Of a stretch of DNA of 64,000 nucleotides, positions 44,311 through 55,540 are shown piece by piece. The translations under genes were made by a program, and so were the position numbers. The notes under the pieces were generated by a model. It was not told the origin of the DNA. It made no database searches and worked only from the letters and a program-made list of their open reading frames with translations. The stretch's first letter is position 1, and every line of letters starts with the position of its first letter. The stretch is from Ornithodoros turicata (taxonomy: Eukaryota; Arthropoda; Arachnida; Ixodida; Argasidae): NCBI RefSeq assembly GCF_037126465.1, contig NC_088202.1:88082160-88146159 (forward strand). The letters run 5' to 3'.

Positions 44311-45844
44311 CAGGGTGTTTTTTTTATTCGTTACAGAATTTTTATTAAAACACTAGCAGAGCAAAATAGATGCTGTTTTTGCAGTTGGGCTATATGGCCT
44401 AGCGAACATTCTCTCGAAGAAAGGCTGTAACTACAAGATCACTAATTACCCAAAATTCATCAATTTCTTTAATTAGGGGATTTCGCGCACAAGCGAGAAA
44501 ACAGAACGGGAGATATTCCTCCTTGAAGGCAATTCCATGTTTAAAAATTCATTAAACGCGTACGTGTGTTGAAATATCCGTCGCTGAATTTCGCTATGTA
44601 AATGACAACAACAACAAGAGATAAACCAATGATGATGATTGGGGAAATTCACCACATGAGGCGCGGCCCACTACTCCAAGGCACAATCGGCAGGATGACA
44701 TGTGTCCTGATGATGAGGTGATGAACGTCGCTGAATAGGGGTCAATATAGTCAGTGGAGTCAATAAGACATCAGAACGGTAGGCAAAACCACAGCACACA
44801 AAAACACACACGCAGCACACAGGTACGCAGGCACATCGTAGGGTAGAGAGGAGACCGGTGCCCCGGAGAAAAATCTTGAAGTACCCAAGAGCTTGGCGAT
44901 GGTCGATCTGGTTAGACCAAGGGCCGAGGATGGTTGCCAATGTGAATGGTGCGGCCGCGATCGATTACAGGCGACACTGCAGTGCTGCCCTTTGGGAGGT
45001 GTAAAGACGGCAGTGGACGAGCACATGCTTGGTATCCGCAAAACAGCACAGCGAGAGCAGAGCATAGAGTCGGAGCAGCCTATCAGATGCTTGAAATGGG
45101 GAGTGATGGCAATCACGAGACGATGCCTGTGCACCAGCGATTCAAAATGGCGAGGCACACGAGAAGGCATTATTTTTCTTTCTTTTTTTATAGATGGAAT
45201 AGCATGCCGACCTTGGTCTGGCAGACCTTTCCTTTTAAAAAATGTATACCCCCCCGCCCCCCATAGTGAAGCAGAGGTCAGGGTCCACTTCACGCATAAG
45301 AACTCTTGATGGAACGTCACGATGCAAATGCAAATGAGCCGAAACAAGAACTACGCACTTTTCGAGCGCAGAAAGAGCGACAGCCAATCCACGTGAGAGG
45401 GCCACGTGCTTTGGAGCGATGGAGCTGATTGGTGTAGGAGCTAATCTGTTGGCCAGATAGACCGCTCTCCGACCCAGATAGGGCGAAGGTCGCTTCATTT
45501 CTGCATTCGAAACGTGCGTACATCTTGTTTCGGCTCATTTGCATTGCGAAATTCAGCGATGGATATTTCAACACACGTGCGCGATTAAGGGTTTTTTTTA
45601 AACATGGAATTTCTTTCAACGAGGAATATCTCCCGTTCTGTTATCTCGCTTTTGCGCGAAATCTCCTAATTAAAGAGTTCATTGAGGAATTTTAGGTAAT
45701 TGGTGATCTTGTAGCTACAACCTTTCTTCGAGAGAATGTTCGCCTGGCCATATAACTCAATTGCAAAAACAGTGCCTATTTTGCTCTGCTAGATTTTAAA
45801 TAAAAATTCTGTAACGAATACAAAGAAGAAAAAAAAACACCGTG
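44311..45844. mobile_element. Long fold-back element F3 with nested LINE
   Basis: Ends CAGGGTGTTTTTTTTATTC at left and a decayed CACGGTGTTTTTTTTTCTTC complement at right, with TATA on both sides (44307-44310, 45845-45848). Arms match along GTTACAGAATTTTTAT and CTCGAAGAAAGG-type blocks for about 280 bp. The loop has a CGAGCGCAGAAAGA segment shared with F4. A LINE (44606-45331) was later inserted in it. Without that insertion the element is about 800 bp. Confidence 0.82.
44606..45331 (-). mobile_element. 5'-truncated LINE nested in F3
   Basis: Perfect 6-bp duplication AAATGA at 44600-44605 and 45332-45337. On the minus strand remnants of an ORF2 C-terminus are visible in two frames: an MREVDPDLC pattern near 45270-45290, then ILGPWS and LGYFKIFLRGTGLLS (about 44840-44930). 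The 3' tail ends TTGTTGTTG at 44606. The copy at 58283-58875 is the same family. The reading frame is broken by indels. Confidence 0.78.
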
Positions 45845-45848
45845 TATA

Positions 45849-48800
45849 TTGAATACAAATAATATGTAACGTGGCAGGCACGTAATAGTCAATAGAGTCA
45901 AAGATAGAAGGGGGGAAAAAACGGCGTATAGGAGACGATTGGATGAATCAACGAGTAGCTGTATCAACTCACGCACCACTCCCAAGTGCTCTTGTAACGG
46001 AACCAGCATACATAGTAATGGCAGTATGCCCTGGTTCCAAGCGCATAGACCTCACTTGTGTAAGTATACATATAGGGAAGCGGAAGGGACGCCTTTATGG
46101 GCCATCTGCACATAACGTTTGAGATTACGGCAGCATCTCGTTGAGCTTTTAGGGTTCCGGAACAAGCACGAGAACAATGTCGCAACACTTAGCTTGCATG
46201 CTCTTACTATGTTGTAAACGTTTGAGGATCTGTGGGATTTCGTGGTCCACTTTATTCGAGTCCTCCACTGGCCGTACACAAATGATATCCGGTGAGATGT
46301 AACTCAAGCTATGTAACAAGACGATAAGTGAGCGGAGCTTGGAAAAACAGATAAGATGGCATAGAGGCAGGCAACCTCAGGCTTCGATCATCTCCAATAA
46401 GAGCAACAGAATCGGAAAATCGTTGAACCATTCCGAACAAAACCTGGGGAATAGGCGTCGAGATGAAGCGAGACCAGTAGTTTATCCAGAAGCATAGACA
46501 TGGGGGGGGGGGGGGGGGAAGTTGCAAAAAAAATTTGGGGGGTCATCATTACAGCTATGTAGTAGAAAAAAAAAAGGGGGAGTGTCTTCAAAAATTGGGG
46601 GGGGGGGGGTCTGGATAAATCACTGAGCGAGACTATAGGCCATCAACACGACTTCGTCCACATGCCGCCCGGAGCGTTGTAAGAAATATTACGAATACTA
46701 TGATCAAGAGCGCAATACACAAGCCGCAAGGTTGTTGCGCGTGTTTTTAATATCATTCATTCGATGTTAGGTCGGGCGCTTAGCCGGTCGATTTGTCGGC
46801 ATTAAACGTTTCACTTTTCTCTCGGACATCTGGTCGTACGTCTTTTCCCTACAATGGCATAAAATAGGGACGGCTGGTCGTCTGGATCCTCTATATAGGG
46901 TGTCAGCGGCCGACTTAGGTGTATAGCTCTTAAGAGAAGGAGTCCATGTTTTTGCTATGCAGATGCGATCAGAAGCTTGCACAGCTTTAGTTTGTGTAGC
47001 TACGCGGAAAGTCGAACGCTGTTGTATATAGCGAATTTCGTGGCCAGAAATGTTACTGAAGTAACGCTGTCCCGTAAAAGCCATCCAAGGGCAATTTATG
47101 GTTCCGTTAAAAAGAGACGTCCTATATCACCTCTATTTCGTTATGAGTGGATGGAGTTTTAAATAAAGCTACTACGGGTGTTGCACTCGAGGAGTACAAA
47201 CGAGTATGATGTAGACGTCCACTGTAAGACGGCCACACAGCCAAATACACTGATAACTGCAAATTAGGTGCATTGTACTAGAGTATCAGTGAGTTCTGAC
47301 TGGGTCGGGACTAACCTCTCCATATTTTTCTTTCTTTTCCAATCCAATCCAATCAGTGAGGTAGTTTCATGGTCATGTTTTCGTTTTCTCTGTTCTAACA
47401 AACAGGAAGTCCTTTGCACTTGTCGCGCTAGATTGAGAGCTTTATGCGGTACCTTAACAATATATCGTATGTAGACAAAAATAGTAACGCTACAATAGAT
47501 TGTGATGACATTCGCTGAACAGTTTCATGTGCGTAGCCCGAAAGCTGTACCCATATAGTAATTATAGTATAGACTTATTTGCGTCACATTCTCTGAACCT
47601 TCGTTCGTCCGTGCGCCCATTGCATCGTTCTTCGAATGCCCGTCGATTCTCCTAGACTGCACTGAACAGCTAGGCCTCCTGACTGTTTGGAAATTCAGTG
47701 GGAACCCTTTGTGCCTGTCTAGTTGTTTATCGTTTTGGCTTTAGACAGGTTATCGACCTCCATCCGGAGGAATTTGTGCGGGTTCGAGGGTTTTCAAAAG
47801 AAGCATCGCAAAGAAAACAGAAGAGAGAGAGAACCGTTAGGGCTGCAGAGTGATGGGAGTACCGATTTGCATGGCACAGCCCCAACCGACCGAGCGCGCA
47901 CGCGCGTGCGAGGCAGGAGGGCAAAGGATTGCGCAGCAGTATGCAAATGCGCACGCGCGGGTCTCCTGCGATGTCTCGTATATCTCTATCTCGTTGTGCA
48001 TCGACCAACTCGTTCGCGATGCACGCTTTGAGTAGGCGGGGCAAAATATGGCCAACATCCAGTCATAGGTCCACTTTTATCTGCTTCTTCTGGGCGTCAT
48101 TATGGGACTCTGCTCTCACGTCATATGTGCGCAGGACGAGTGTTTTTGCCTTATAGTCGCCACCAAGCAGCGACAGAGTGAATTAGATCGCAAAGTAACG
48201 GATGAAATGAGCAACTCTGTTGTCTTGTCCGTGAGCAGTCGAGAGGCGACGGTGGTAGGAAGTAGTCGTTTGCCGGTGTTTAAAGCGAAGTACTAGAACT
48301 TTGAGGCGTGTCTTAAAGGAGCTGTGAGGTTGGCCCATTGACTGCGGCGTGTTCTGCAACAAAGACAATGAGCTCCTGCGAAAGAACGACGAGCGCAGGT
48401 CACATGAAGCGCACACGCGAGAACTCTGTTCTGCACACCTTTAAAAAAAACCTCAGGGGGTAATTTGTGACGTTAGCAATCCCCTGGCAAGGCCGATCAT
48501 GTGATTCGTGACGTAGACCGGAGCTGCCGTCGTTGCGCGCGAGAGATCGGGCCAGCAGTCTGAGGCTGCTTTCGCCGCGCGTTTTACTGTTCTTGTAAAT
48601 TCCATTGCGCAGTGACAATGCACCACACTGCGAAAATGTGTTGCATGGTGGCTCTTGATGAACAGATTGACGAATGAAACAGGGTTCGGAGCCACGTTAA
48701 GTATCACGTCCCTGCTCCTTATAGGTTCAGTGCGTTATCATCGCTTCATGTGTTATTCAGTTCCTTATTCCACATAGAGTTTTGGGGAAAGTGTCTTAGA

Positions 48801-48935
48801 AAACAAGAAAATGAAACAGAAAGCACGCTGTGTTACCCGTATGCAGCAGCGTCGCACTGTGATGTTGTTACACGCTTTGCATTTACAAGAGGTGTGCGGG
48901 GTACCTCTTTAGAGACCGGCGTAAGCTCCGAAATA
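45849..48935. other. No supported gene
   Basis: Unassigned apart from G tracts at 46502-46518 and 46598-46609. Overlapping frames at 47723-48058 lie in CG-rich sequence with no domain. Confidence 0.45.
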
Positions 48936-50231
48936 CAGGGTCTTCTTTTTATTCGACAGAGTAAATATATAAATGTATATATATAAAGTAAATATATAAA
49001 GCTTTTTTATAAATATATAAAAAAGCTGTGAGAACAGCGCTGATGCCATCTTGGCCAGAGCGTCGAACCGAAAGTTTTTCGGTTTGTTTCGGGTTCGGTC
49101 ATAAAGGTTCAGTTCCGGTTCAGCTCCGGAATTCACATATATCGGTTCGATTAACCAATTCAGAGGCTGTAAACCGGTTCGGAACCGATTCGAATTTCTA
49201 ATATGCTACAAAATTCGAGGTGGCCATTAAAAGTGATACAAGATCTCTTAGTTACATTTTTTATGCATTTATTTCTGTTTTTCGACCAACAGGAACCCCT
49301 TTCATCCATTCCCCGAGCAACGTGCCGCCAATCTAGGCAGGCAGACCGCTCGAATCCCCACATCACCCCACCACCACACACCAACCCGAACCGAACCGGT
49401 AACCGAAGATTTTAGATCGGTTCGGTTCCGGTTCAGCTCCAAGATGGCGCTAGTAATTACGGTTCAGTTTCGGTTCAGTTCCAGCTAAAAATTACGGTTA
49501 ATTTCGGTTTCGGTTCCGATTCGGTTCGACGCTCTGATCCTGGCAGGCGAGGTATGCGGCAAGGCGGGCATCCTGTAGGACAGTGTATGCAACTATTGGA
49601 CGACTCATTTGCTAAAATTCATTAATTAACTTATCAATAAGATGTTGTCTGGGAAATGCGAGATAGCAGAACGGGAGCCAGTAATTATTCAAATGCACCG
49701 TCCTTGTTAAACACCCTGAGAAGCGAACTACCTTGAGATATAAATTGCTAAATTTCGCTATACAAATGATCCGAAACCAGAACTATGCTCTACTCGAGCG
49801 CAGAAAGAACGACAGGTATTCCACGTAAGAGAGCCATGTGCATTGGAGCGATGGGAGCTGATTAGAGTATAGGCGCTAATCTGTTGGCCAGATAAGGCGA
49901 TACATAAGCGCTCATTTGGCTCATAAATACAGGGCTCATTTACATAGCAAACAAAAACTGCTCGTATCTTGAAGAACATAAACATTTCGAAATCGCTGAC
50001 AGCTGTAATAGCTTTCGACTACGACGGTCTTTAATCCTGCCATCTCAGTTTTCCCTAAAACTCGTTCATTAATAAGTTAGTTATCGGAATTATTTAATTA
50101 GTCGTCGAACGCTGATGCGACCGGCTAGGAAAGATGTCCGCCAGGCCAGGTATGTTAGACGCCCAAACGGCATATCTGGGGCTCTCATAGATTTTTAATA
50201 AAAAATCTGTGGCACCTAAAAAAGGACACCT
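48936..50231. mobile_element. Long fold-back element F4 with nested hAT MITE
   Basis: Left end CAGGGTCTTCTTTTTATTCG; the right end runs out at GGACACC near 50230. The middle (49745-49900) is clearly the same family as F3: TTTCGCTATACAAATGA, CGAGCGCAGAAAGAACGAC and CTAATCTGTTGGCCAGATA blocks. A hAT MITE sits in the left arm (49056-49536). The right end is fused to F5 with a few bases missing. Confidence 0.72.
49048..49544. mobile_element. hAT-type MITE C with GGTTCGG words
   Basis: The element is 49056-49536 (481 bp). The perfect 17-bp inverted ends are CAGAGCGTCGAACCGAA. Target duplication: ATCTTGGC (49048-49055) and ATCCTGGC (49537-49544), 7 of 8. Both subterminal regions are made of GGTTCGGTTCC-type words. 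It is inserted in the left arm of F4. No transposase; the 74-codon minus frame inside is meaningless. Confidence 0.88.
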
Positions 50232-50232
50232 G

Positions 50233-52169
50233 TTTCTTTTTAGGTGCAACAAACTTTAAATTTAAAATTAACAAGGGGAGTGCCCTTAGGACGCTTTTAG
50301 TTTTGTCAGTGGATTACTCGGCAGGGCTGCTACTATAGGAAACCGTAATTTTTATTCATTAGGGGACTAATTAACAGATATTTTAATCAACTTTTGAATT
50401 ATTGACTTTAGGGAGCACATTGCAATTGCGATATTAAAGCATGATCTCCACATGATCCGCTCGAACCTCTGATGATCAGCGCGTGCCACAGACCTAACTA
50501 TTTCAGTTCTGCCGTCTGCTGCAAGCCGCAAGTCATTGGCAAAATAGCAACAGTGATGTCGATCAGAGTTCGAGGTAACTCGTTACAAGTAACTCGTTAC
50601 TGTAACTAAGTTCCTTTTTTTGGTAACTTGTAACTTAACTCGGTACTTTTGCGGCGTGGTAACTTTCAGAGGAACTCGTTCCTTTTTCAGGTAACTTTGC
50701 CAAAGTAAGTTAAGTTAAGTTCCAAGTTGCTTTCAACTCGCTTCTCACTCACGTCCACATATTTTCTTGCTTTCTCTCTGGTTCTTTCATGGCATTTTTT
50801 TTTGCCATAAAACGTGATAATCAATGAATGACAGTATTTTATTGAGGAAGTAAGAACCGCTGCCATTGAAATGAAGCTGAACCATTGTGCGCCCACAGGG
50901 AGTAAGATGCATAGCGTCCGAATATTACCAGAGAAACGTCATCATGACATTGGTAGATAGACTGAAACCGAAACAGATCGGAAGGAGAGGGCTGGGTTCC
51001 ACAAACGGGCACTTGTTCGCTACCTCCCATTGAAAGAAAAGTAGGACTGAGGGTCGCGTCCCTTTAAGGGACCATATCGTAATCCCCTCAAGACCGTGGC
51101 TCTCGGGCACGACCTTGTTCACCTCTAGCTTTGAGCGTAGTTCAATTCTACCAAATTTTGGCGCTGTCGAACACTATGACGTCATTTGTTTACAAACAGG
51201 GAGAGATCTATTGTTGGACATAAACGAAAACAACCTAAGCGTGTTGCACTCCTCCGCAGGCAACTCAAGGTCTAAAACTCAACTGCTCACACGCACTGCA
51301 CCTGCGCACTGCTGTTTTGTGGCCGAAGTAACTTGGAAGTAACTCGTTCTTTTTTTTAAGTAACTGAGTAACTGCGAGTTACATTTGAGACTGAAGAACT
51401 TCGTTATTAACTTAGTTACATTTTGCACACCGTAACTGAACTTGTAACGAGTTCTTTTTGACGGGTAACTTCTCAATCTATGATGTCGATATATCCGCCG
51501 TCACTTAACGTCACAGAAAACATCATACGTATCGCGTACTTCGCGTACGCGACTCAGGCAAACCCTTATCGCGGTATGCTTCACGGCCTATGTTTTGTTT
51601 TTCTTTGTTGCTTGCACGGAGCTTTGCGCGACACCACTACCTATCAGCGCTTGTTGTACTTGTACCGGTGAAGGGCAAGAGCCGTGTCCAGCAAGATGAA
51701 GGAAGAGAAGAAAGCAAAACAAAACAAATCAAAGATCGTGAAACATACTGCGATAAGGGTTTGCCTGAATCGTGCGCGACGTTTTTCTGTGACATTAAGT
51801 GAGGGCGGAGATATCGACGTCACTGCCGCCCTTTTGCCGGTCACTTGCGGTTTGCAGCAGACGGCAGAGCTGTAATAGAGTCTGTGGTGTGCGCTGCGAT
51901 TATTTTTGTGTTTCATCATCAGTGGTTCGAGCGGATCATGTGGAGATCAAGCTTTAAGATCCCAATTGCAATGTTCTCCCTAAAGGCAATAATAATAAAC
52001 AAAAAACGATTAAAATAGATATGTTAATTAGTCCCATAATTGGGGAAAAAATACGGTTTTCTAGTAGCCGCCCCGTCGAGTAATTCAATGACAATAGTAA
52101 AAGTGGCCTAAGGTAACTCCTCTTTTTATGAAAATTGGTAATTGGTTGCAGCTAAAAGGAAAAACCCTG
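50233..52169. mobile_element. Long fold-back element F5 with nested hAT MITE
   Basis: The right end on the complement is CAGGGTTTTTCCTTTTAGCTG. The left arm starts TTTCTTTTTAGGTGCAAC after a junction with F4. Arms are about 320 bp (50233-50555) and about 390 bp. Matched blocks include TCCACATGATCCGCTCGAAC against its complement and GCAATTG/CAATTGC. A 919-bp hAT element lies in the left arm (50564-51482). Confidence 0.75.
50556..51490. mobile_element. hAT-type MITE D with GTTAC words
   Basis: The element is 50564-51482 (919 bp). A perfect 8-bp duplication ATGTCGAT lies at 50556-50563 and 51483-51490. Ends: CAGAGTTCGAGGTAACTCG at left and CATAGATTGAGAAGTTACCC on the complement at right, a moderate match. 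Subterminal zones repeat GTAACTCGTTAC and AAGTAACT words. The interior (50740-51330) is non-repetitive and has no transposase frame. Confidence 0.85.
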
Positions 52170-52175
52170 TGTATA

Positions 52176-53082
52176 CAGGGTATTTCACGTAAAGTGATAA
52201 AAGATTCTAACTCGCGATGTACTCACCGGGGGATTGTGGGACTTCCAGCAATTACCTTCTGGAAACTTTTGCCGCAATTTAGGAATGCTTTGGACAGTTT
52301 TTAATTGAGGGAAATTTATTTTTCAATCGAACTTTGAAAATTAACCAAGCCATACTCACTTTTTTTTACAGAAATATGAGGTCGTCCACGGGTAACTGCA
52401 GACCCAACAAAAACTGTGCACAGTATAGCAACAAAAATAGTCGAAAAAAATTAGTGAAAGTGCTGCTTTAGCCCTGCCTGCTTGATTGTCGCAATAAGGC
52501 GAAAGGTGTCCCCGCCTCTTGTTTCCCCTTTCTTTTCCCCCGCTTTGACCTTGGTGCTACGACGTGACGTGACACTTGGAGTGACGACCGTGTTATCACA
52601 AGGAACTCACGAGATAGGTGACTGTGTCATTCACATTTGCCAGTCACAAAAAAGAAAAAAAAAAGGGATTTACTTGGGCCGCTACTTCCGATAAAAGTAA
52701 AGCAAAAATTCCAGCAAAACAAAAGAAGGCGGGGACACTTCCTCCTACCGCCGCACCTTTCGCGCGTGCTGTTTTGCGACAATCAAGCAGGCGAGGCTAA
52801 AGCAGCACTTTTACTTTTTTTTCTCGACTATTTCTGTTGCTATACTATGCATGGTTTGTGTTGGGTCTGCGGTTATTCGCGGAGGACTTCATATTTTTGT
52901 AAGAAAAAAAGTGATCGTTGGCTTGGCAATTTTCAAAGTTCGATTGAAAAAATAAATGTCTCTCAATTCAAAATTGTCCAAAGCCTTCCGAAATGGCGGT
53001 AAAAGTTTCCAGAAGTCCTACAATCCTCCTGCGAGTATGCCGCCGGTTAGAATTTTTTATCACTATACGTGAAACACACTAC
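52176..53082. mobile_element. Long fold-back element F6 (CAGGGTATTTCACG ends)
   Basis: 907 bp. Arms are about 410 bp and the loop under 100 bp: CAGGGTATTTCACGTAAAGT at left pairs with a decayed ACTTTACGTG-like right end. The pairing runs on through TTCTAAC, CTTCTGGAAAC and GATTGTCGC blocks, as far as GTGTCCCCGCC against GGCGGGGACAC. TATA precedes it (52172-52175). It abuts F5, with only TGTATA between their CAGGG ends. Confidence 0.85.
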
Positions 53083-54005
53083 GTAATTATTTCTCTTACA
53101 TTTCTGTGACCCTATCATCCATTGAGGCACCACGTAGGCAACAAAGCCAGGCACACGTTGTGAGATTTAGCACTCTGAACCTATACTGATGGATGTCTTA
53201 GTTAGGAATCTCCGCGCGCAATGGATTTTCCGTTAATTATTTGGACATTATTTCCTCCTACGACTACGTAGTTCGGTATAGGCAGGCCTCACTTCCCGAT
53301 CACCATGCAAGTTGTTTGAACGCGATGCCAGGTACGTTTACCACCTACTGACTGCATGTTAAACAGAACAGTATAACAAGTGCGCAATTACAACTATCCG
53401 CTCGGCTAGCTTCAGCTATATATGCGTGCACAGCTCACACGAGAAACAAACTGTGTTCTCTTTCCTCCCGTTCTATGCACTGTGCATCTTATCTGGTTGC
53501 TCAAGCGTACTTGGCACTGCATGCCCCTATCTCTGGAACTTGGAAGAATGCCTATTGTAGTGTTCCCCTTGTGCGAGTAATCGGAAGGAAGTTACAGTAA
53601 TTAAGCCAGCGATTAGAGTGAGCAACGTATTCACGATTATTTCCAAGTGCTCGGGTGAGCTACGATGAAGTGTTATGCATATGCATGCGATATGCATCTG
53701 TCTTCAGATACGGGTCTTCGTGAAAGATAATTGCAGTGCGTGTGCTAAAGGGCGCCTCGAAAAGCAATTGGTTCATGGAATCAATGTATGATGGCAGCTA
53801 ATGAGCGCTGACGGCGTCGTTTGCAATGTGGCCTCTCTAGTGTGAGCGTTGCGTCTGACGTGATTATCAGCTTCAAGTTATGGCGCGTTACGCCGAACTT
53901 CGCTCAGCGTCGGACGCCCTGCGCGAGGCGTCAAAAATGTGAGCGTCCGCCGCCGATCTGCCCATGCCAGATATTTTCGCCCAGCATCCGCGATTCCAGA
54001 AGCGT
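53083..54005. other. No supported gene
   Basis: No recognisable feature. Confidence 0.45.
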
Positions 54006-54090
54006 GGGGGGGGGGGGGGGGGGGGGGGTGATGGCAGGATAGGCTCGCCGTTGTTGGCCACACAGAAGTGGGCGTCGTCACGACTATAGC
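54006..54090 (-). repeat. Poly-G tract and SINE body fragment
   Basis: 23 G residues (54006-54028) adjoin a minus-strand SINE body remnant with GTCGTGACGACGCCC and GGCCAACAACGGCGAG blocks. Confidence 0.55.
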
Positions 54091-54914
54091 CAAAAAAAGA
54101 AAAGGAAAACGCATAGCAAAACAAAACACAAAGGAAGGACGGACGGATGGAGGATAGAGGAGGTTGAAGGATGGGGATGCGGTGAGGTGCACGAGTTCAT
54201 CGGGGAGAGTACAGTATTCCAGAAGCGTCAACTGCGGATGAACACGAGGCTGGCCAATCAAAGCACTCTTCCGCTACGAATCTGCGCCAGCTGCGCTGCC
54301 ATGTCGTCTGCACGTGGTCGTCCGGTCTCGTGAATCGTCTGTCGTGCTGTCGTCTGCTCGCCTACTGCACCGCTAGAAGGCCAGGCATTCTCTGCCAAGA
54401 AACATGTTTTCTTTTCGCAATATTGGACATGCCTTTCGGTACATTTCTGCACACACGTTTTTAGACAGTTGTTGAATTTTGTTGCAAAATTTGTGAGATT
54501 AAGTGGATTTTTTCGACCAACTGATTCCACTAAGCTTTCACCTTGTACTCTGGCAACAGTGATATCAGAGCATGACTTTCCGACGCCGTCCGCTGGTTTT
54601 TCGTCCCATGGAACTGGTGCCCGCGAACAACTGGCGGCGGAACGCGCGTGGCAGCGCGCCGCGTGAACCTCGTTGCCAGAAATTCGCTCCATGGAGGTTG
54701 GCCTTTAATAGGCAGCAAGCGTGAGCTGAGTTGCGCACACATATACGATAATAACCAACATGTCCTCTGAAAGCAAGGCCGCACCAGAGGTGCCGAGGTA
54801 TTGAGCGCACATTTCATCATTTGGGGGGGGGGGGGGGTGCATTTTCCACTCGTTTTGATCTCCTCTACACGATTTTCCCCCCCGCTGGCATGGTGTAAAC
54901 ATTTTTTGTTCGGG
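54091..54914. other. No supported gene
   Basis: A 144-codon minus frame (54258-54692) has no domain. A G tract lies at 54823-54837. Confidence 0.45.
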
Positions 54915-54992
54915 TTTGTCCTGTGTTTTTCTCCAGGAAGCTTTCCATGCAGCTGTCGGAACGGTTCCTCCTAAAGTCTGCCCAGGAGACAT
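54915..54992 (+). repeat. Decayed SINE body
   Basis: The order of blocks matches the SINE core of 55130-55205 (CCAGGAAGCTTTCCA, then CTGTCGGAACGGTTCC, AAAGTCTGCCCAGG), with many substitutions. It lies just upstream of a fresher copy. Confidence 0.5.
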
Positions 54993-55021
54993 ACTAGCCC
55001 CCAGTCTTCTACTGATCAGCG

Positions 55022-55437
55022 GCATGGCCGAGCGGGTTAAGGAGTCCCGCTCATTGGTGGTAGCCAAGGTCTTGCTGAAGACTGGGAGGTGGTGGGTTCG
55101 AATCTTACCACCGGCTGTCTGAGCTTTTCCCTGGGTTTCCCGAAGACTTTCCAGACGAATGTCTGCACAGTTCCCCCTGAAGTCGGCCCAGGGCGCATAC
55201 TAATCCCCCTGCCCCCACTCCTTCCTGCTGTCCTCTCTCCATCTGTCCACGTCTGTACGCCGCTCATAGCCATACTAAGCACACATGCATACTCGACAGG
55301 TGTTCTTCATTTTGCAGGAACAACTGGACCTAAAAGCACCTTTCTGAGAAATAAAAATAAGAAACAAAAAGAAATAACATAGCTCATATTGAGCTGGAAT
55401 TAAACAGACATGCTCAGTTGCTTCGCGACGCTAACAC
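55022..55437 (+). repeat. tRNA-Leu/Ser-headed SINE with internal insertion
   Basis: A box TGGCCGAGCGG at 55025-55035, as in type II tRNAs (Leu/Ser), and B box GGTTCGAATC at 55095-55104. The core follows (CCCTGAAGTCGGCCCAGGG) and then GCCGCTCATAGCCA at 55259-55272. The tail CAGTTGCTTCGCGACGCTAA resumes at 55415 after 142 extra bases, and A residues follow. The two boxes would form an internal Pol III promoter. A second copy of the tail alone lies at 55509-55540. Confidence 0.82.
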
Positions 55438-55540
55438 GGAACGAAAAAAAAAAGTCTTCCACTCCTTCGTGCTCTCCGTCCCTCCTCGTCTTCACCTTCA
55501 AATGGTCGTAGTTGCATCGCGGTGCTCACACGGAATAAAA

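Noticed and set aside
47860..48050. CpG-rich promoter with overlapping frames
   Set aside because: CG-rich words are short and there is no TATA, initiator or downstream exon to support a promoter.
55022..55115. A functional tRNA gene
   Set aside because: A and B boxes are present but the arms do not fold into a proper cloverleaf, and the sequence continues into a SINE body.
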